Source: Pseudomonadota bacterium (GTDB taxonomy: Bacteria > Myxococcota > Myxococcia > Myxococcales > Myxococcaceae). From it: a stretch of 64,000 bases of DNA. This document shows positions 35,868-44,364 of this stretch, in pieces (within the stretch, counting starts at the first letter, position 1; every line of letters starts with the position of its first letter). The notes under the pieces are model-generated. The model worked only from the letters and a program-made list of their open reading frames with translations, was not told the origin of the DNA and did no database searches. Both the position numbers and the translations under genes were made by a program. The stretch is taken from the NCBI GenBank assembly GCA_023426545.1, contig JAFAAN010000137.1, positions 1-64,000 of the forward strand, written 5' to 3'.

Positions 35868-36146
35868 ATGCCGCAGCAGCACCGCCAACGACAGGGACCC
35901 CACCGCGTGCATTACGCGCCACAGGCATGGCGGGAGGTGGGGCGCATGACGGCGGAGACCTTCCACGCGCTGCAACAGACGTTGGATCGGCTGGGGGACC
36001 CGGCCTTGCGAGGGCCCTCGGCGTCCAACGGGCTGGTGGCGCGGCATCTCGTGCCGCAGCACGGCCTGGAGCTGGAGTACGCCTGGGACGAGCGCTCGCG
36101 CACCCTCACCCTGCTCGGGCTCGCCCGAGTGCCACGCTCGCCCTGA
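35868..36146 (+). CDS. Small protein with RelE/ParE-like pattern
   Basis: 92 residues from ATG 35868; ATG 35829 would add 13 residues. The core HRVHYAPQAWREVGRMTAE, followed by a helix and the strand pair LELEYAWDERSRTLTLLGL, resembles the fold order of RelE/ParE toxins. No typical antitoxin gene is adjacent, so a free-standing cytoplasmic protein is equally possible. Assignment is weak. Confidence 0.5.
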   Translation: MPQQHRQRQGPHRVHYAPQAWREVGRMTAETFHALQQTLDRLGDPALRGPSASNGLVARHLVPQHGLELEYAWDERSRTLTLLGLARVPRSP

Positions 36147-36187
36147 GCGCCCGCACGCGCCACAGTGTTTGAGCTTCAACTTTCTCT

Positions 36188-36205
36188 TCGAATTTCGAGA
36201 TTCGA
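36188..36205. promoter_or_regulatory. Inverted repeat upstream of egtB
   Basis: TCGAAT and ATTCGA arms separated by 6 bases in an AT-rich patch 190 bp before egtB. A dimeric repressor or activator site of the ergothioneine genes is possible. No known consensus was matched. Confidence 0.3.
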
Positions 36206-36391
36206 TGCGCGACAGTGCAGGGTGCCGCGCCTAGGAAGAAGGCTCCGGCGCGCAGGCAGCGTGAAGTCGTGCACGAGCGGCTCGGGCGGCAGTGGGACGG
36301 GGACTTACCTCGGCGCTGGGCGCCTCCCTACCTTGGAGGGGCGATGTTCCGAATGGCCGAGGAGCGGAGAGGCCCGCCGGAGGGAGGCGCG

Positions 36392-37687
36392 ATGCATCCC
36401 CCCTGGAAGTCCCATGCCTGGCGCGAGCTGGAGGCGGCGCGCGCGCGCGTCCTGTCCATGCTGGGCGGGCTGCCCGAGGCGGAGCTTCGGCGCCAGCACT
36501 CGCCGCTCATGTCGCCGCTCATCTGGGACGTGGCGCATGTGGCCAACTACGAGGAGCAATGGCTGCTGCGGGCGCTGGGCGCTCCGGCCCTCACCGACCG
36601 GGCGTTCGACGCCATCTACGATGCCTTCCGGCACCCCCGCGCCACGCGCGCCGGGCTGCCGCTGCTGCTCCCCGAGTCCGCCTTCGCGTATGCCCGGCGG
36701 GTCCGCGAGGCGGTGCGTGAGCACCTGGAGACGCTTCCCGAGGACAGCACCGCGCCGCTGCTGGCCGGCGGTTACGTCTTCGGCATGGTGGCGCAGCACG
36801 AGCAGCAGCACGCGGAGACGCTGGCCGCCACGCTGCAACTGATGACGGCGCCGGAGTACCCGGTGCCCTCGGCGCGCCCGCGGCCCCGGCCCGGCGCCGT
36901 CCCCCAGACGGAGGTCTTCATCCCCGGCGGCCCGGTGCGGCTGGGCAGCGGCACGCCGTGGGCCTACGACAACGAGCGGCCTGCGTTCTCCCAGGACGTC
37001 GCGCCGTTCCTGCTGGACGCTCACCCCGTCACCAACGGCGACTACCTCGTCTTCGTCGAGTCGGGGGGCTACGAGGACCCGCGCTGGTGGCACCCCAGGG
37101 GGTGGGAGGTGGTCCAGGCGGAGGGGCTCAGACACCCCGGCTTCTGGCTGCCGCAGGGAGGGCACACCTGGCTGCGGCGCCGCTTCGGCCGGGTGGAGCC
37201 GCTGCCCCGGGACGAGCCGGTGCAGCACGTGTGCTGGTACGAGGCGGACGCCTACGCACGCTGGGCCGGCAAGCGGCTGCCCACCGAGGCCGAGTGGGAG
37301 AAGGCCGCGCGTGGCAGCGACGGCAGGCCGCGCGAGTACCCATGGGGCGACACGCCGCCCACGCGCGCGCACGCCAACCTGGGCGGAGACACGTGGGGGC
37401 CGGCGCCCGTGGGCAGCTACCCGGAGGGGGCCAGCCACGACGGCGTCTGGGGCCTGCTGGGCGACGTGTGGGAATGGACCGCGAGCGACTTCCGCCCCTA
37501 CGCGGGCTTCAGCGCCTTCCCCTACCGCGAGTACTCCGAGGTGTTCTTCGGAGAGGCCTACAAGGTCCTCCGAGGCGGCGCGTGGGCCAGCGCCCCCGTC
37601 GCGGTCCGCAACGGCTTCCGCAACTGGGACTTCCCCAACCGCCGGCAGATTTTCGCCGGCTTCCGCTGTGCACGGGACGTGAGGTGA
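36392..37687 (+). CDS. egtB: Ergothioneine sulfoxide synthase EgtB
   Basis: Non-heme iron enzyme joining hercynine with a thiol donor and O2, the central step of ergothioneine synthesis. About 431 residues from ATG 36392 (GGAGG 4 bases upstream); ATG 36344 also has a Shine-Dalgarno-like GGAGGGG. N-terminal DinB-like four-helix bundle supplies the iron ligands: His in DVAHVANYEEQW and the pair in HEQQHAETL. The C-terminal half is a formylglycine-enzyme/sulfatase-modifying fold (PVTNGDYLVFVESGGY, LPTEAEWEKAARG, DVWEWTASDFRPY, VLRGGAWA). Four bases separate it from egtD. Confidence 0.92.
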   Translation: MHPPWKSHAWRELEAARARVLSMLGGLPEAELRRQHSPLMSPLIWDVAHVANYEEQWLLRALGAPALTDRAFDAIYDAFRHPRATRAGLPLLLPESAFAYARRVREAVREHLETLPEDSTAPLLAGGYVFGMVAQHEQQHAETLAATLQLMTAPEYPVPSARPRPRPGAVPQTEVFIPGGPVRLGSGTPWAYDNERPAFSQDVAPFLLDAHPVTNGDYLVFVESGGYEDPRWWHPRGWEVVQAEGLRHPGFWLPQGGHTWLRRRFGRVEPLPRDEPVQHVCWYEADAYARWAGKRLPTEAEWEKAARGSDGRPREYPWGDTPPTRAHANLGGDTWGPAPVGSYPEGASHDGVWGLLGDVWEWTASDFRPYAGFSAFPYREYSEVFFGEAYKVLRGGAWASAPVAVRNGFRNWDFPNRRQIFAGFRCARDVR

Positions 37688-37691
37688 GGCG

Positions 37692-38717
37692 ATGCGGGTG
37701 ACGACGGTACCAACGGTGGCGGCCCCGGGAGAGGACACGCAGCACACCCCGGGTGTCCAGGTGGACGTGTACGTGAAGCCGGGCGATGCGAAGCGCGCCC
37801 TGCGCGAGGAGGCACTCCAGGGCCTGTGCGGCACACCCAAGGAGCTGTCGCCCAAGTGGCTCTACGACGAGCGCGGCAGCCAGCTCTTCGACGACATCAC
37901 CCGGCTGCCGGAGTACTACCCGACGCGGCGCGAGCGCGAAATCCTGCTGGCCCACGCCGGTGACGTCGCGCGGCTGAGCGGCGCGGACACGCTCATCGAG
38001 CTGGGCAGCGGCACCAGCGAGAAGACGCGCCTGCTCCTGGACGCGCTGGAGGAGGCGGGCCAGCTGGCGCGCTTCATCCCCTTCGACGTGAGCGAGGCCT
38101 TCCTGCGGCGCGCGGCGGCGGGGCTGGCCCGCGAGTACCCCGGCATCACCGTGCACGCGGTGGTGGGGGACTTCGAGCGGCACCTGGGCCAGCTCCCCGG
38201 CGGCGGCCGGCGGCTGGTGGCCTTCCTGGGCGGAACCATCGGCAACCTGAAGCCGGCGCAGCGCGCGCTCTTCCTGCGCCAGCTCTCCTCCGGGCTCCAG
38301 CCCGGGGACGGGCTGCTGCTGGGCACCGACCTCATCAAGGACCGTGAGCGGCTGTACGCCGCCTACAACGACAGCGCGGGCGTGACGGCCGAGTTCAACC
38401 GCAACGTGCTCCAGGTGCTCAACCGCGAGCTGGGCGCGGACTTCGACACCGGCGCCTTCGACCACTTCGCGCCCTTCGACGAGCAGAACGCGTGGGTGGA
38501 GATGCGCCTGGTGTCGCGGCGGGCGCAGACGGTGCGCCTGTCCACGCTGCGCAAGCAGGTGGACTTCAGCGAGGGCGAGGTGCTGCGCACCGAGGTGAGC
38601 TGCAAGTTCCACCAGCAGCAGGTGGCGGCGGAGCTGTCGGACGCGGGGCTGGCGCTGTCCCAGTGGTGGACGGACGCCGCGGGCGACTTCGCGCTCTCCC
38701 TCGCCTTCAAGCGCTGA
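37692..38717 (+). CDS. egtD: Histidine N-alpha-methyltransferase EgtD
   Basis: 341-residue SAM-dependent enzyme that trimethylates the amino group of histidine to hercynine, the substrate of EgtB. Motifs: the N-terminal PKWLYDERGSQLFDDIT, the substrate-side YYPTRRE, motif I LIELGSGTSEKTRLLLDAL, FIPFDVSE, and FLGGTIGNL in the SAM-binding part. The C-terminal EGEVLRTEVSCKFH matches the domain that closes over histidine. egtB and egtD form a two-gene operon; no egtA, egtC or egtE gene is present nearby, so the remaining C-S lyase step must be encoded elsewhere. Confidence 0.93.
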   Translation: MRVTTVPTVAAPGEDTQHTPGVQVDVYVKPGDAKRALREEALQGLCGTPKELSPKWLYDERGSQLFDDITRLPEYYPTRREREILLAHAGDVARLSGADTLIELGSGTSEKTRLLLDALEEAGQLARFIPFDVSEAFLRRAAAGLAREYPGITVHAVVGDFERHLGQLPGGGRRLVAFLGGTIGNLKPAQRALFLRQLSSGLQPGDGLLLGTDLIKDRERLYAAYNDSAGVTAEFNRNVLQVLNRELGADFDTGAFDHFAPFDEQNAWVEMRLVSRRAQTVRLSTLRKQVDFSEGEVLRTEVSCKFHQQQVAAELSDAGLALSQWWTDAAGDFALSLAFKR

Positions 38718-38778
38718 GCGCGAGGCGAAGGACTTGATGCGGGGCGCGCGGGCGGGCACCTCCCCACCTGCGCGCCCT

Positions 38779-38804
38779 TCGCCGTTTCACCGGTGAAACG
38801 GCGA
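38779..38804. terminator. 26-bp perfect palindrome, likely bidirectional terminator
   Basis: Two 12-bp arms (TCGCCGTTTCAC and its complement) flank a central CG, forming an uninterrupted palindrome between the convergent egtD (ends 38,717) and the small membrane gene (ends 38,819). No T-run follows. The half-site GTTTCAC resembles the parS half of other bacteria, but the centre is two bases longer than in parS. Confidence 0.5.
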
Positions 38805-38818
38805 GCGGGGCCGCGCCT

Positions 38819-39010
38819 CTAGCGGCGCGGGTTGCGGCGCGGCGAGCCACGCACGGGCACGGGCACCGGCTGCGCGGACGGACGCGTCCAGGCGGCCCAG
38901 AGCGCCCCCAGCCCTGCGACCACGAGGCCTCCCACGGCGATCAGCTGCTCACCCATGGGTGAAAGGTCCACGGTGGCGAGCGGGAGGGGGAGCATTCCGG
39001 AGAACGACAT
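38819..39010 (-). CDS. Small membrane protein
   Basis: 63 residues from ATG 39010, with AGGAG 7 bases upstream. One hydrophobic helix (QLIAVGGLVVAGLGALWAAW, about residues 21-40) and an Arg/Pro-rich tail. No known family. The strong ribosome site and clean helix support a real gene. Confidence 0.6.
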   Translation of the reverse strand: MSFSGMLPLPLATVDLSPMGEQLIAVGGLVVAGLGALWAAWTRPSAQPVPVPVRGSPRRNPRR

Positions 39011-39333
39011 GCGGGGACTCCTTGCGAAGGCACTGCGTGGAGGTCCTGGATGGGTCCGGGCGGGCACCCAACGCAGTCCGGGAGGACGAGGTTAAAGATT
39101 CGTGACGGCCAGGGGAAGCCCCCGGACGGCGCTGACCCCGTTGCATGCACGGAAGTACACCGTGAATGCATAACGTTGGGACACCTGGGACGCGCTGGAT
39201 GTTCACCAGGCCGCCACGGACGCCCGGCTGCCCACCGTGCTTCCGTTGAAAGCGGGCATGCGCCCTGCCTCGGTGTGTGATGCACGCGGACCTGGGGTGC
39301 GCCACCCGGCACCGGACGGCCCGGGGAGCGGGT
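39011..39333. other. Intergenic region with inverted repeat
   Basis: No gene is supported. An imperfect inverted repeat with 12-base arms (10 of 12 matching; TTGCATGCACGG at 39,141-39,152 and its partner at 39,160-39,171) sits between the end of the par operon and the small membrane gene. It may be an operator upstream of the latter. Confidence 0.4.
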
Positions 39334-39873
39334 CTACTGGAGCGCGCCCTGGACCTGGATGTCGCGGCAGGCCTCGGTGGCCAGCCGGACCTCTTCGGGT
39401 GAGGCCCCTGGCAGGCTCGCGCAGAGGAATAGGTCGTTGCCCACGCGCCGCGCGCCGAAGAAGCCGGGGGCCTCCAGCCCCACGCCACCATCCGCCAACT
39501 GGGGCGCCAGGGTGATGCGCAGCAGCGAGTACCGCTCCGTCTCTTCTTCCTGGTCGAACGAGAGCTCGAAGTCCTTCAGCTCGTCGCGGACGCGCTCGGC
39601 CAGCGCGTCCACGGAGGGCATCTGCTCACCGTCCCCGCGCCGCAGGTCCACCCGCAGCACCGGGCGGCCGGGAGGGCCCGCCTGGAAGCTCTCGTCCGGG
39701 GCCACCTGCGCGGACCAGCCCTCCGGCAGCGGCACCTTCACGCCGGAGCGGATGGAGGACGGGCGGCCCTCACCCTCCTCGCTGGAAGCGGACTCCTTCC
39801 CGCAGCCCTTGCAGCCGCCCAGGAGGGTCAGCGCCAGCAGCGTGGCTGGCGCCATGTGCTTCCAGGAGGACAC
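39334..39873 (-). CDS. Lipoprotein of the parAB-bacM operon
   Basis: 179 residues from GTG 39873, 2 bases after the bacM stop. Signal peptide with lipobox LLGGC (Cys about residue 21). Mature protein: a charged linker, then a domain with PLPEGWSAQVAPDESF, a strand LRVDLRRGD and a C-terminal Cys-containing pair (LFLCASLPG, ATEACRDI). No known family. Its strict linkage to bacM suggests a periplasmic partner of the cell-envelope side of the cytoskeleton, but that is inference. Confidence 0.75.
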   Translation of the reverse strand: MSSWKHMAPATLLALTLLGGCKGCGKESASSEEGEGRPSSIRSGVKVPLPEGWSAQVAPDESFQAGPPGRPVLRVDLRRGDGEQMPSVDALAERVRDELKDFELSFDQEEETERYSLLRITLAPQLADGGVGLEAPGFFGARRVGNDLFLCASLPGASPEEVRLATEACRDIQVQGALQ

Positions 39874-39875
39874 GC

Positions 39876-40325
39876 CTACTTCTTCTCGCTACCCGGAGGC
39901 GGAGGCGGCCGGGCACCGGTGCCCAGGTTCTCCATCTTCAGCGAGCCCTCGAAGATGACGCCGCGGTCCATGGACAGCGACGGCGTCTCGAGGTTGCCCT
40001 TGACGCGGCCGGGCGTCTTCAGCTCGATGATTTGCGTGGCCTTCACGTTGCCTTCGACCTGACCGTTGATGATGACGGTGCCGGCCTGGATTTCGGCCTG
40101 GACCTTGGCGCCATCCCCAATGACGAGCACGTCCTTGGTGATGATCTGCCCCTGGAACTTGCCGTCGATACGGACCTGCCCTTCGAAGGTCAGCTTCCCC
40201 TCGAACTCGCTCCCCTTGCCCAGGAGCGTGTGGACCTCACCAGAACGCTGCGACACGGATTCCTCCTCCCGCCTGAACAGAGGCTTGCTGGATGCTTCGT
40301 CTTTTTTCCCGCCAAGGAGCGCCAC
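39876..40325 (-). CDS. bacM: Bactofilin BacM
   Basis: 149-residue cytoskeletal protein that forms filaments without nucleotide. The N-terminal 35 residues are charged and disordered; in M. xanthus BacM this part is clipped. Residues about 38-125 are the beta-helix DUF583 core with regular hydrophobic repeats (LTFEGQVRIDGKFQGQIITK, VIINGQVEGNVKATQIIEL). The tail is Pro-rich (ARPPPPPGSEKK). It is 3 bases after parB, so scaffold and segregation genes share one transcript. Family knowledge ties bactofilins in this genus to cell shape and to placing ParA/ParB; a paralogous set does the latter in M. xanthus. Confidence 0.95.
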   Translation of the reverse strand: MALLGGKKDEASSKPLFRREEESVSQRSGEVHTLLGKGSEFEGKLTFEGQVRIDGKFQGQIITKDVLVIGDGAKVQAEIQAGTVIINGQVEGNVKATQIIELKTPGRVKGNLETPSLSMDRGVIFEGSLKMENLGTGARPPPPPGSEKK

Positions 40326-40328
40326 GTC

Positions 40329-41219
40329 CTACTCCTTCCTGAGAAGCTTCAAGAGCCGGTCGAGGTCATCGTAGGAGAAGAAGTCCACCTCGATGGTGCC
40401 CTTTCCGGGGCTTCGTTCCGTGAGCCGGACCTTGGTCCCCAGCCGCCGCTGAAGCTCCTCCACCAGTGCCTTGACCTGCGGGCTCTGCTTCGGTGCCGCC
40501 TTGCCCGCGTCCTTCTTCCCGCTGGAGCGACTCTGCTGGACCAGCCGCTCCGTGTCACGCACGGAGAGCTTCTTCTCGGCCACCTGGCGGGCCAGGTTCT
40601 GCAGCTCGGGCAGCCGCGGCACGCCCAGCAGGGCGCGCGCGTGGCCCATGCTGAGCGAGCCATCCGCCACCATGCCCTTCACGTCCGTCGGCAGCGACAG
40701 CAGGCGCAGGGCGTTGGCCACCGTGGAGCGCTCCTTGCCCACGCGCACGCTGACCTGCTCCTGCGTGAGCTTGAACTCCTCCACCAGGCGCTTGTAGCCC
40801 TCCGCCTCTTCGATGGGGTTGAGGTCCGCCCGCTGGAGGTTCTCCACAAGCGCCAGCTCGAAGGCCTGGACCTCCGTCACCTCGCGGACGATGGCGGGCA
40901 CTTCCTTGAGGCCGGCCGCCTGCGACGCGCGCCAGCGGCGCTCGCCCGCGATGATGCGGTAGCCGTCCTTGTCCTTGCGGACGAGGATGGGCTGGAGCAG
41001 CCCCTGCGCCTTGATGGACTCGGTGAGCTCCTTGAGCTTCTCCTCGTCAAAGTAGCGGCGCGGCTGATCCTTGTCGCGGTGGATGGACTCGATGGGGAGC
41101 TTGAGGACGCCGGCCTTCGGGGCCTGCTCGCCCTTGCCGGCCCCGGTGGCGCCCGCCTGGGGGATGAGGGCGGACAGCCCACGCCCCAGGGCCCGCTTCT
41201 GCACGTCTGCTTTCACCAC
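40329..41219 (-). CDS. parB: Chromosome partition protein ParB
   Basis: 296-residue CTP-dependent clamp that loads on parS and spreads. GTG 41219 has GGAG 7 bases upstream; GTG 41216 is alternative. Features: an N-terminal ALGRGLSALIP segment that touches ParA, CTP-binding motifs GERRWR (92-97) and ENLQR (126-130), a parS-binding helix-turn-helix about 151-174 (LTQEQVSVRVGKERSTVANA), a Lys-rich linker and a C-terminal dimer domain ending DRLLKLLRKE. Sixty-one bases follow parA and three precede bacM. Its sites lie 3-7 kb upstream in this window. Confidence 0.97.
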   Translation of the reverse strand: MVKADVQKRALGRGLSALIPQAGATGAGKGEQAPKAGVLKLPIESIHRDKDQPRRYFDEEKLKELTESIKAQGLLQPILVRKDKDGYRIIAGERRWRASQAAGLKEVPAIVREVTEVQAFELALVENLQRADLNPIEEAEGYKRLVEEFKLTQEQVSVRVGKERSTVANALRLLSLPTDVKGMVADGSLSMGHARALLGVPRLPELQNLARQVAEKKLSVRDTERLVQQSRSSGKKDAGKAAPKQSPQVKALVEELQRRLGTKVRLTERSPGKGTIEVDFFSYDDLDRLLKLLRKE

Positions 41220-41280
41220 GTCGTGACTCCAGCGCCGCCGCGAGCAGGCTCACGGCGGCCATGGCCCAGAGGGGCGCGGC

Positions 41281-42072
41281 TCAAGCCACGCGCCGGCGAG
41301 GGCTCTTGGGGGTGTCCCGCTTCATCAGCTCACGGCCGAGCGCGAGGTAGCTCTCACAACCCTTCGACTTGATGTCGTACAGGATGATGGGCTTGCCGAA
41401 GGACGGGCACTCGGACAGGCGCACGTTGCGCGGCACGATGACCTCGAACACCTGCTTCTTGAAGTACCCGCGCACCTCCTCGACCACCTGGTGGGCGATG
41501 TTGGCCCGCGAGTCGAACATGGTGAGCAGGATGCCCTCCATCTTCAGGTCCGGGTTGAGCCCCTGCTTCACCAGGTCGATGGTGTGGGTGAGCTGCGAGA
41601 GCCCCTCGAGCGCGTAGTACTCGCACTGGAGCGGGATGAGCACGGAGTCCGCGGCGGACAGCGCGTTGAGCGTCAGCAGGCCGAGCGACGGCGGGCAGTC
41701 GATGATGATGTAGTCGTACTCGGAGGCCAGCGGCCGCAGGGCATCGCGGAGACGGAACTCGCGGTTGTCCTGGTTGACGAGCTCCACCTCGGCGCCGGTC
41801 AGGTCCGGCGTGGCGGGCACCACCTGGAGGTAGCGCAGCTCCGTGGGATGGAGCAGCTCCTGGATGGGCCGGTCATTGAGGAGCGCTTCGTAGATGGTGC
41901 CGTGGATGTTCTCCTGCTTGATGCCCAGGCCGCTGCCCGCGTTGCCTTGCGGGTCCATGTCCACCAGCAGGGTGCGGCGCTCCGCCGAGGCCAGGCTCGC
42001 GGAGAGGTTGATGGCGGTGGTGGTCTTCCCCACGCCGCCCTTCTGGTTGGAGATGCAGATGATACGACCCAC
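41281..42072 (-). CDS. parA: Chromosome partition ATPase ParA
   Basis: 263 residues from GTG 42072, with AGAGAGGA upstream (9-base spacing). Deviant Walker A QKGGVGKTTT near residue 10-19, switch DMDPQGNAGSG, Walker B IIDCPPSLG. ATP-bound dimers bind DNA nonspecifically and are released by ParB. A longer frame to 42150 lacks a ribosome site and would put residues before the conserved start. First gene of the operon. The upstream region is the gene-poor repeat block. Confidence 0.97.
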   Translation of the reverse strand: MGRIICISNQKGGVGKTTTAINLSASLASAERRTLLVDMDPQGNAGSGLGIKQENIHGTIYEALLNDRPIQELLHPTELRYLQVVPATPDLTGAEVELVNQDNREFRLRDALRPLASEYDYIIIDCPPSLGLLTLNALSAADSVLIPLQCEYYALEGLSQLTHTIDLVKQGLNPDLKMEGILLTMFDSRANIAHQVVEEVRGYFKKQVFEVIVPRNVRLSECPSFGKPIILYDIKSKGCESYLALGRELMKRDTPKSPRRRVA

Positions 42073-43600
42073 GATGGCCCATCCTCTCTCTCCCCGGCCG
42101 TTGGCCAGGGCCCCGCGCGTGATGCAGCGCACGGTTGCGCGCTGATCCACGCTGCTAGCACGCGGTTTGGTATCGGATCAAATTCACGGCGAGCCTTGCC
42201 TCCCTGCTCTCTTCACGAGGGTTTACGAGGACCTGGAGGTCCCGTCGCGGGTCCCCAGGGGAAGGCCGGGCTGCCGGGTGTGCCCTCCTTATATAAGGAG
42301 GCAATGCGCCCCGGGGCCAGCCGAACGGACCCACGGAGGGGTCGTGTCAGCCTCCTCTATAATGATGCGGCCGAGCCGCCGGCCCGTGGCGAGGACTCGC
42401 CGTGATGAGAGCCGCACGGTCCGGCCGCGCGGCCCTCCCGTTTCAGGTGGAACCCCTTCTTGAGGGTTCACCTGCGCCTGGGGGGCCAGCGGCCGGGTGG
42501 GACTGTGGAGTCCGCGGAATTCAGCGGACCTGTCGGTGGCACGGACCCGTGCTGGGTCCTTTGTGCCAGTTTTCAGGGGCCGGATTTTGGGAACCGTGCG
42601 CGGAGGGCTCAGGAAGTTCGGCGCGTGCGTGGCGACCCTGCGCGCTTGGGTGTGGGCTGAACGTGGATGCCGCGTGCTTCCAGCACAGCGATGGGCATGC
42701 GGATCGGCTTGTGTCCTCACGAAGCAACCCTGTCGGGTGAGGCTGGGAGACGCACGACGTGACGGTTCGTGGCGCGGAGTCCTGCGCTCGGGTCTCCCGC
42801 AGAGAGGCACGGACGTGTCCGGTCTCCGCAGAAGTGGGCCATCCATCTGGCTGACTTGCGGTCGTGGGATTCGCGCTGCATGCGATGCCGAAGCACGTGC
42901 GAACGGAGCAGCCGCATCCGCGAAGCCCTCTTCAGTCTATTCGTGCGGTGCCCCGCTCCGGTGGGTGGAGCGCGAGCCGGACACTCGCCCATGGCGCCGT
43001 CGCCCCTGCGTTCAGAGCGTGCGGTGTCCGAGCCATCCACCTCGACGCCGTATCAACCGCCGCAAGATGAAACGGGCCCTCCGTCCAGAGGTCGGCCGGA
43101 GCGACCTGCATCGAGCGAACCGTTTGGACCAGATGCCCCAGCCACATTGAACGCGGCGGCGCTGAGCCTTCACCGGAAGCTCTCATCGCCAGCGGACCAC
43201 ATCGGCTCCTGGCCTCTTGAAGCATGGAACTGCGCCCCATCACGCAGTCCAAGGACCGCTCGTCACATGGGTGTGTCGGCGCCCGACTCACGCCATTCGA
43301 ACACCGAAGGATGAGCGACTGGGTGGATGCATCCACTCAAGCTTCGGCCTGAACCAGCGTCGGCACCTCGTTGAGTCGGCACTTTCCTTCGCGTCAGCAC
43401 CCAACGACGTGCAAGTACGTCACGTCACGCAGCCCCCCTCGTTCCATCCGGCGCTCAGAGTCAGCGCCACGCCGACTCAAGCGATGTCGGGCACGAGTCC
43501 TCGATGTTCATCCGAGCTGTTGATGCCAGCGAGCCCCGACCCAGCCGGCGCGGTGCTCACCGGAGCGCTCGTGCCGGAGTTCAGCTCCATCACGCATGAG
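42073..43600. other. Gene-free region upstream of parA
   Basis: No coding frame here has convincing codon use or a known domain; open frames occur on both strands simply because stops are rare at this GC content. The first 400 bp must hold the parA promoter and include an AT-rich palindrome (42,284-42,301), a TATAAT at 42,358-42,363 and a hairpin at 42,445-42,474 (AGGTGGAACCC with GGGTTCACCT). Beyond that there is nothing recognisable until repeats begin near 43,600. Confidence 0.6.
42284..42301. promoter_or_regulatory. Perfect AT-rich palindrome upstream of parA
   Basis: CCTCCTTATATAAGGAGG is an 18-bp perfect palindrome about 210 bp upstream of the parA start. Its TATATA core is striking in 70% GC DNA. 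It could be an operator or part of the parA promoter. Confidence 0.4.
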
Positions 43601-43621
43601 CACTCGACGTCATGAAGGCCC

Positions 43622-43870
43622 ATCGATGTCGCGAGCCGGACCGTACAACCTGCCCTCGCGATGCTGAGCCGCTGCCTCCTGAGACCCGGTAGCAGCCAGC
43701 AATCGAGCCCGTCGATGTGACTCCCCAGCCGCGTCTGACCTCGCACCGAGCCATGTCCCGTTCAACACGGGTCGAGCCCCACCTGGAGCGAACCCACGCG
43801 CTCGATGTGACTCTCCACCCCATCGCCAACGCATCACGCGCTACGAGGTCGATGTGCATCGACGTCAGCG
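43622..43870. repeat. Degenerate repeats of about 90 bp
   Basis: The motif TCGATGT(C/G) recurs near 43,624, 43,714, 43,804 and 43,851; the first three are 89-91 bp apart, and two carry the longer match TCGATGTGACTC. It is a weak, eroded tandem array in the same size class as the clearer arrays to the right. Confidence 0.4.
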
Positions 43871-44364
43871 CAGGCGCAAGCGAACAGCGAGCGGCACCAC
43901 CGTCCCAACGCTCCGAACCGGAGCCGATGGATTGGAGCCCCGCGTTGAGCAAGCGCGGACAGCGGGCGCGAAATAGAGCCGAAGGCCACCAACCGGTCCG
44001 ACAGGGCGTCTTCCTTCGTTGAGCGTGTGCGGACAGCGGGCAAGAAGTGATGCCACCGAAGTCGCTCGACCGGAGCGGATGACCGCTCTCGTTCCACGCG
44101 AAGCGACGACTGCATTGCGGGTGTGCGGATACCTCGCAATCAGGCGCGACGATGCGGTGCACTGCTCCGTTTCGCTAGCCGCCCCACCCTCCTGATGGGG
44201 TGACTGCGCCATCGCGCTCATCCACCTGACTCGAATGCGCGAACTTGAGCCGGGCCACTGCTGGCCGGAGTTCCCTCGCAAGCGCCTCCGGCATGGCTCT
44301 TCGGCGCCGTGCTTCGCGGCATCCGCCCACGCTCCGCACGAAGCACGCGTACCAATCATCCCAT

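Noticed and set aside
38779..38804. A twentieth parS site at the egtD end
   Set aside because: The centre is CACCGGTG instead of CACGTG, so the half-sites are two bases too far apart.
41281..42150. Longer ParA start at 42150
   Set aside because: No ribosome site and 26 extra residues before the conserved N-terminus; GTG at 42072 has a good Shine-Dalgarno sequence.
42358..42363. TATAAT as a rightward promoter
   Set aside because: A perfect -10 hexamer is present but no -35 at 16-18 bp and no gene downstream.
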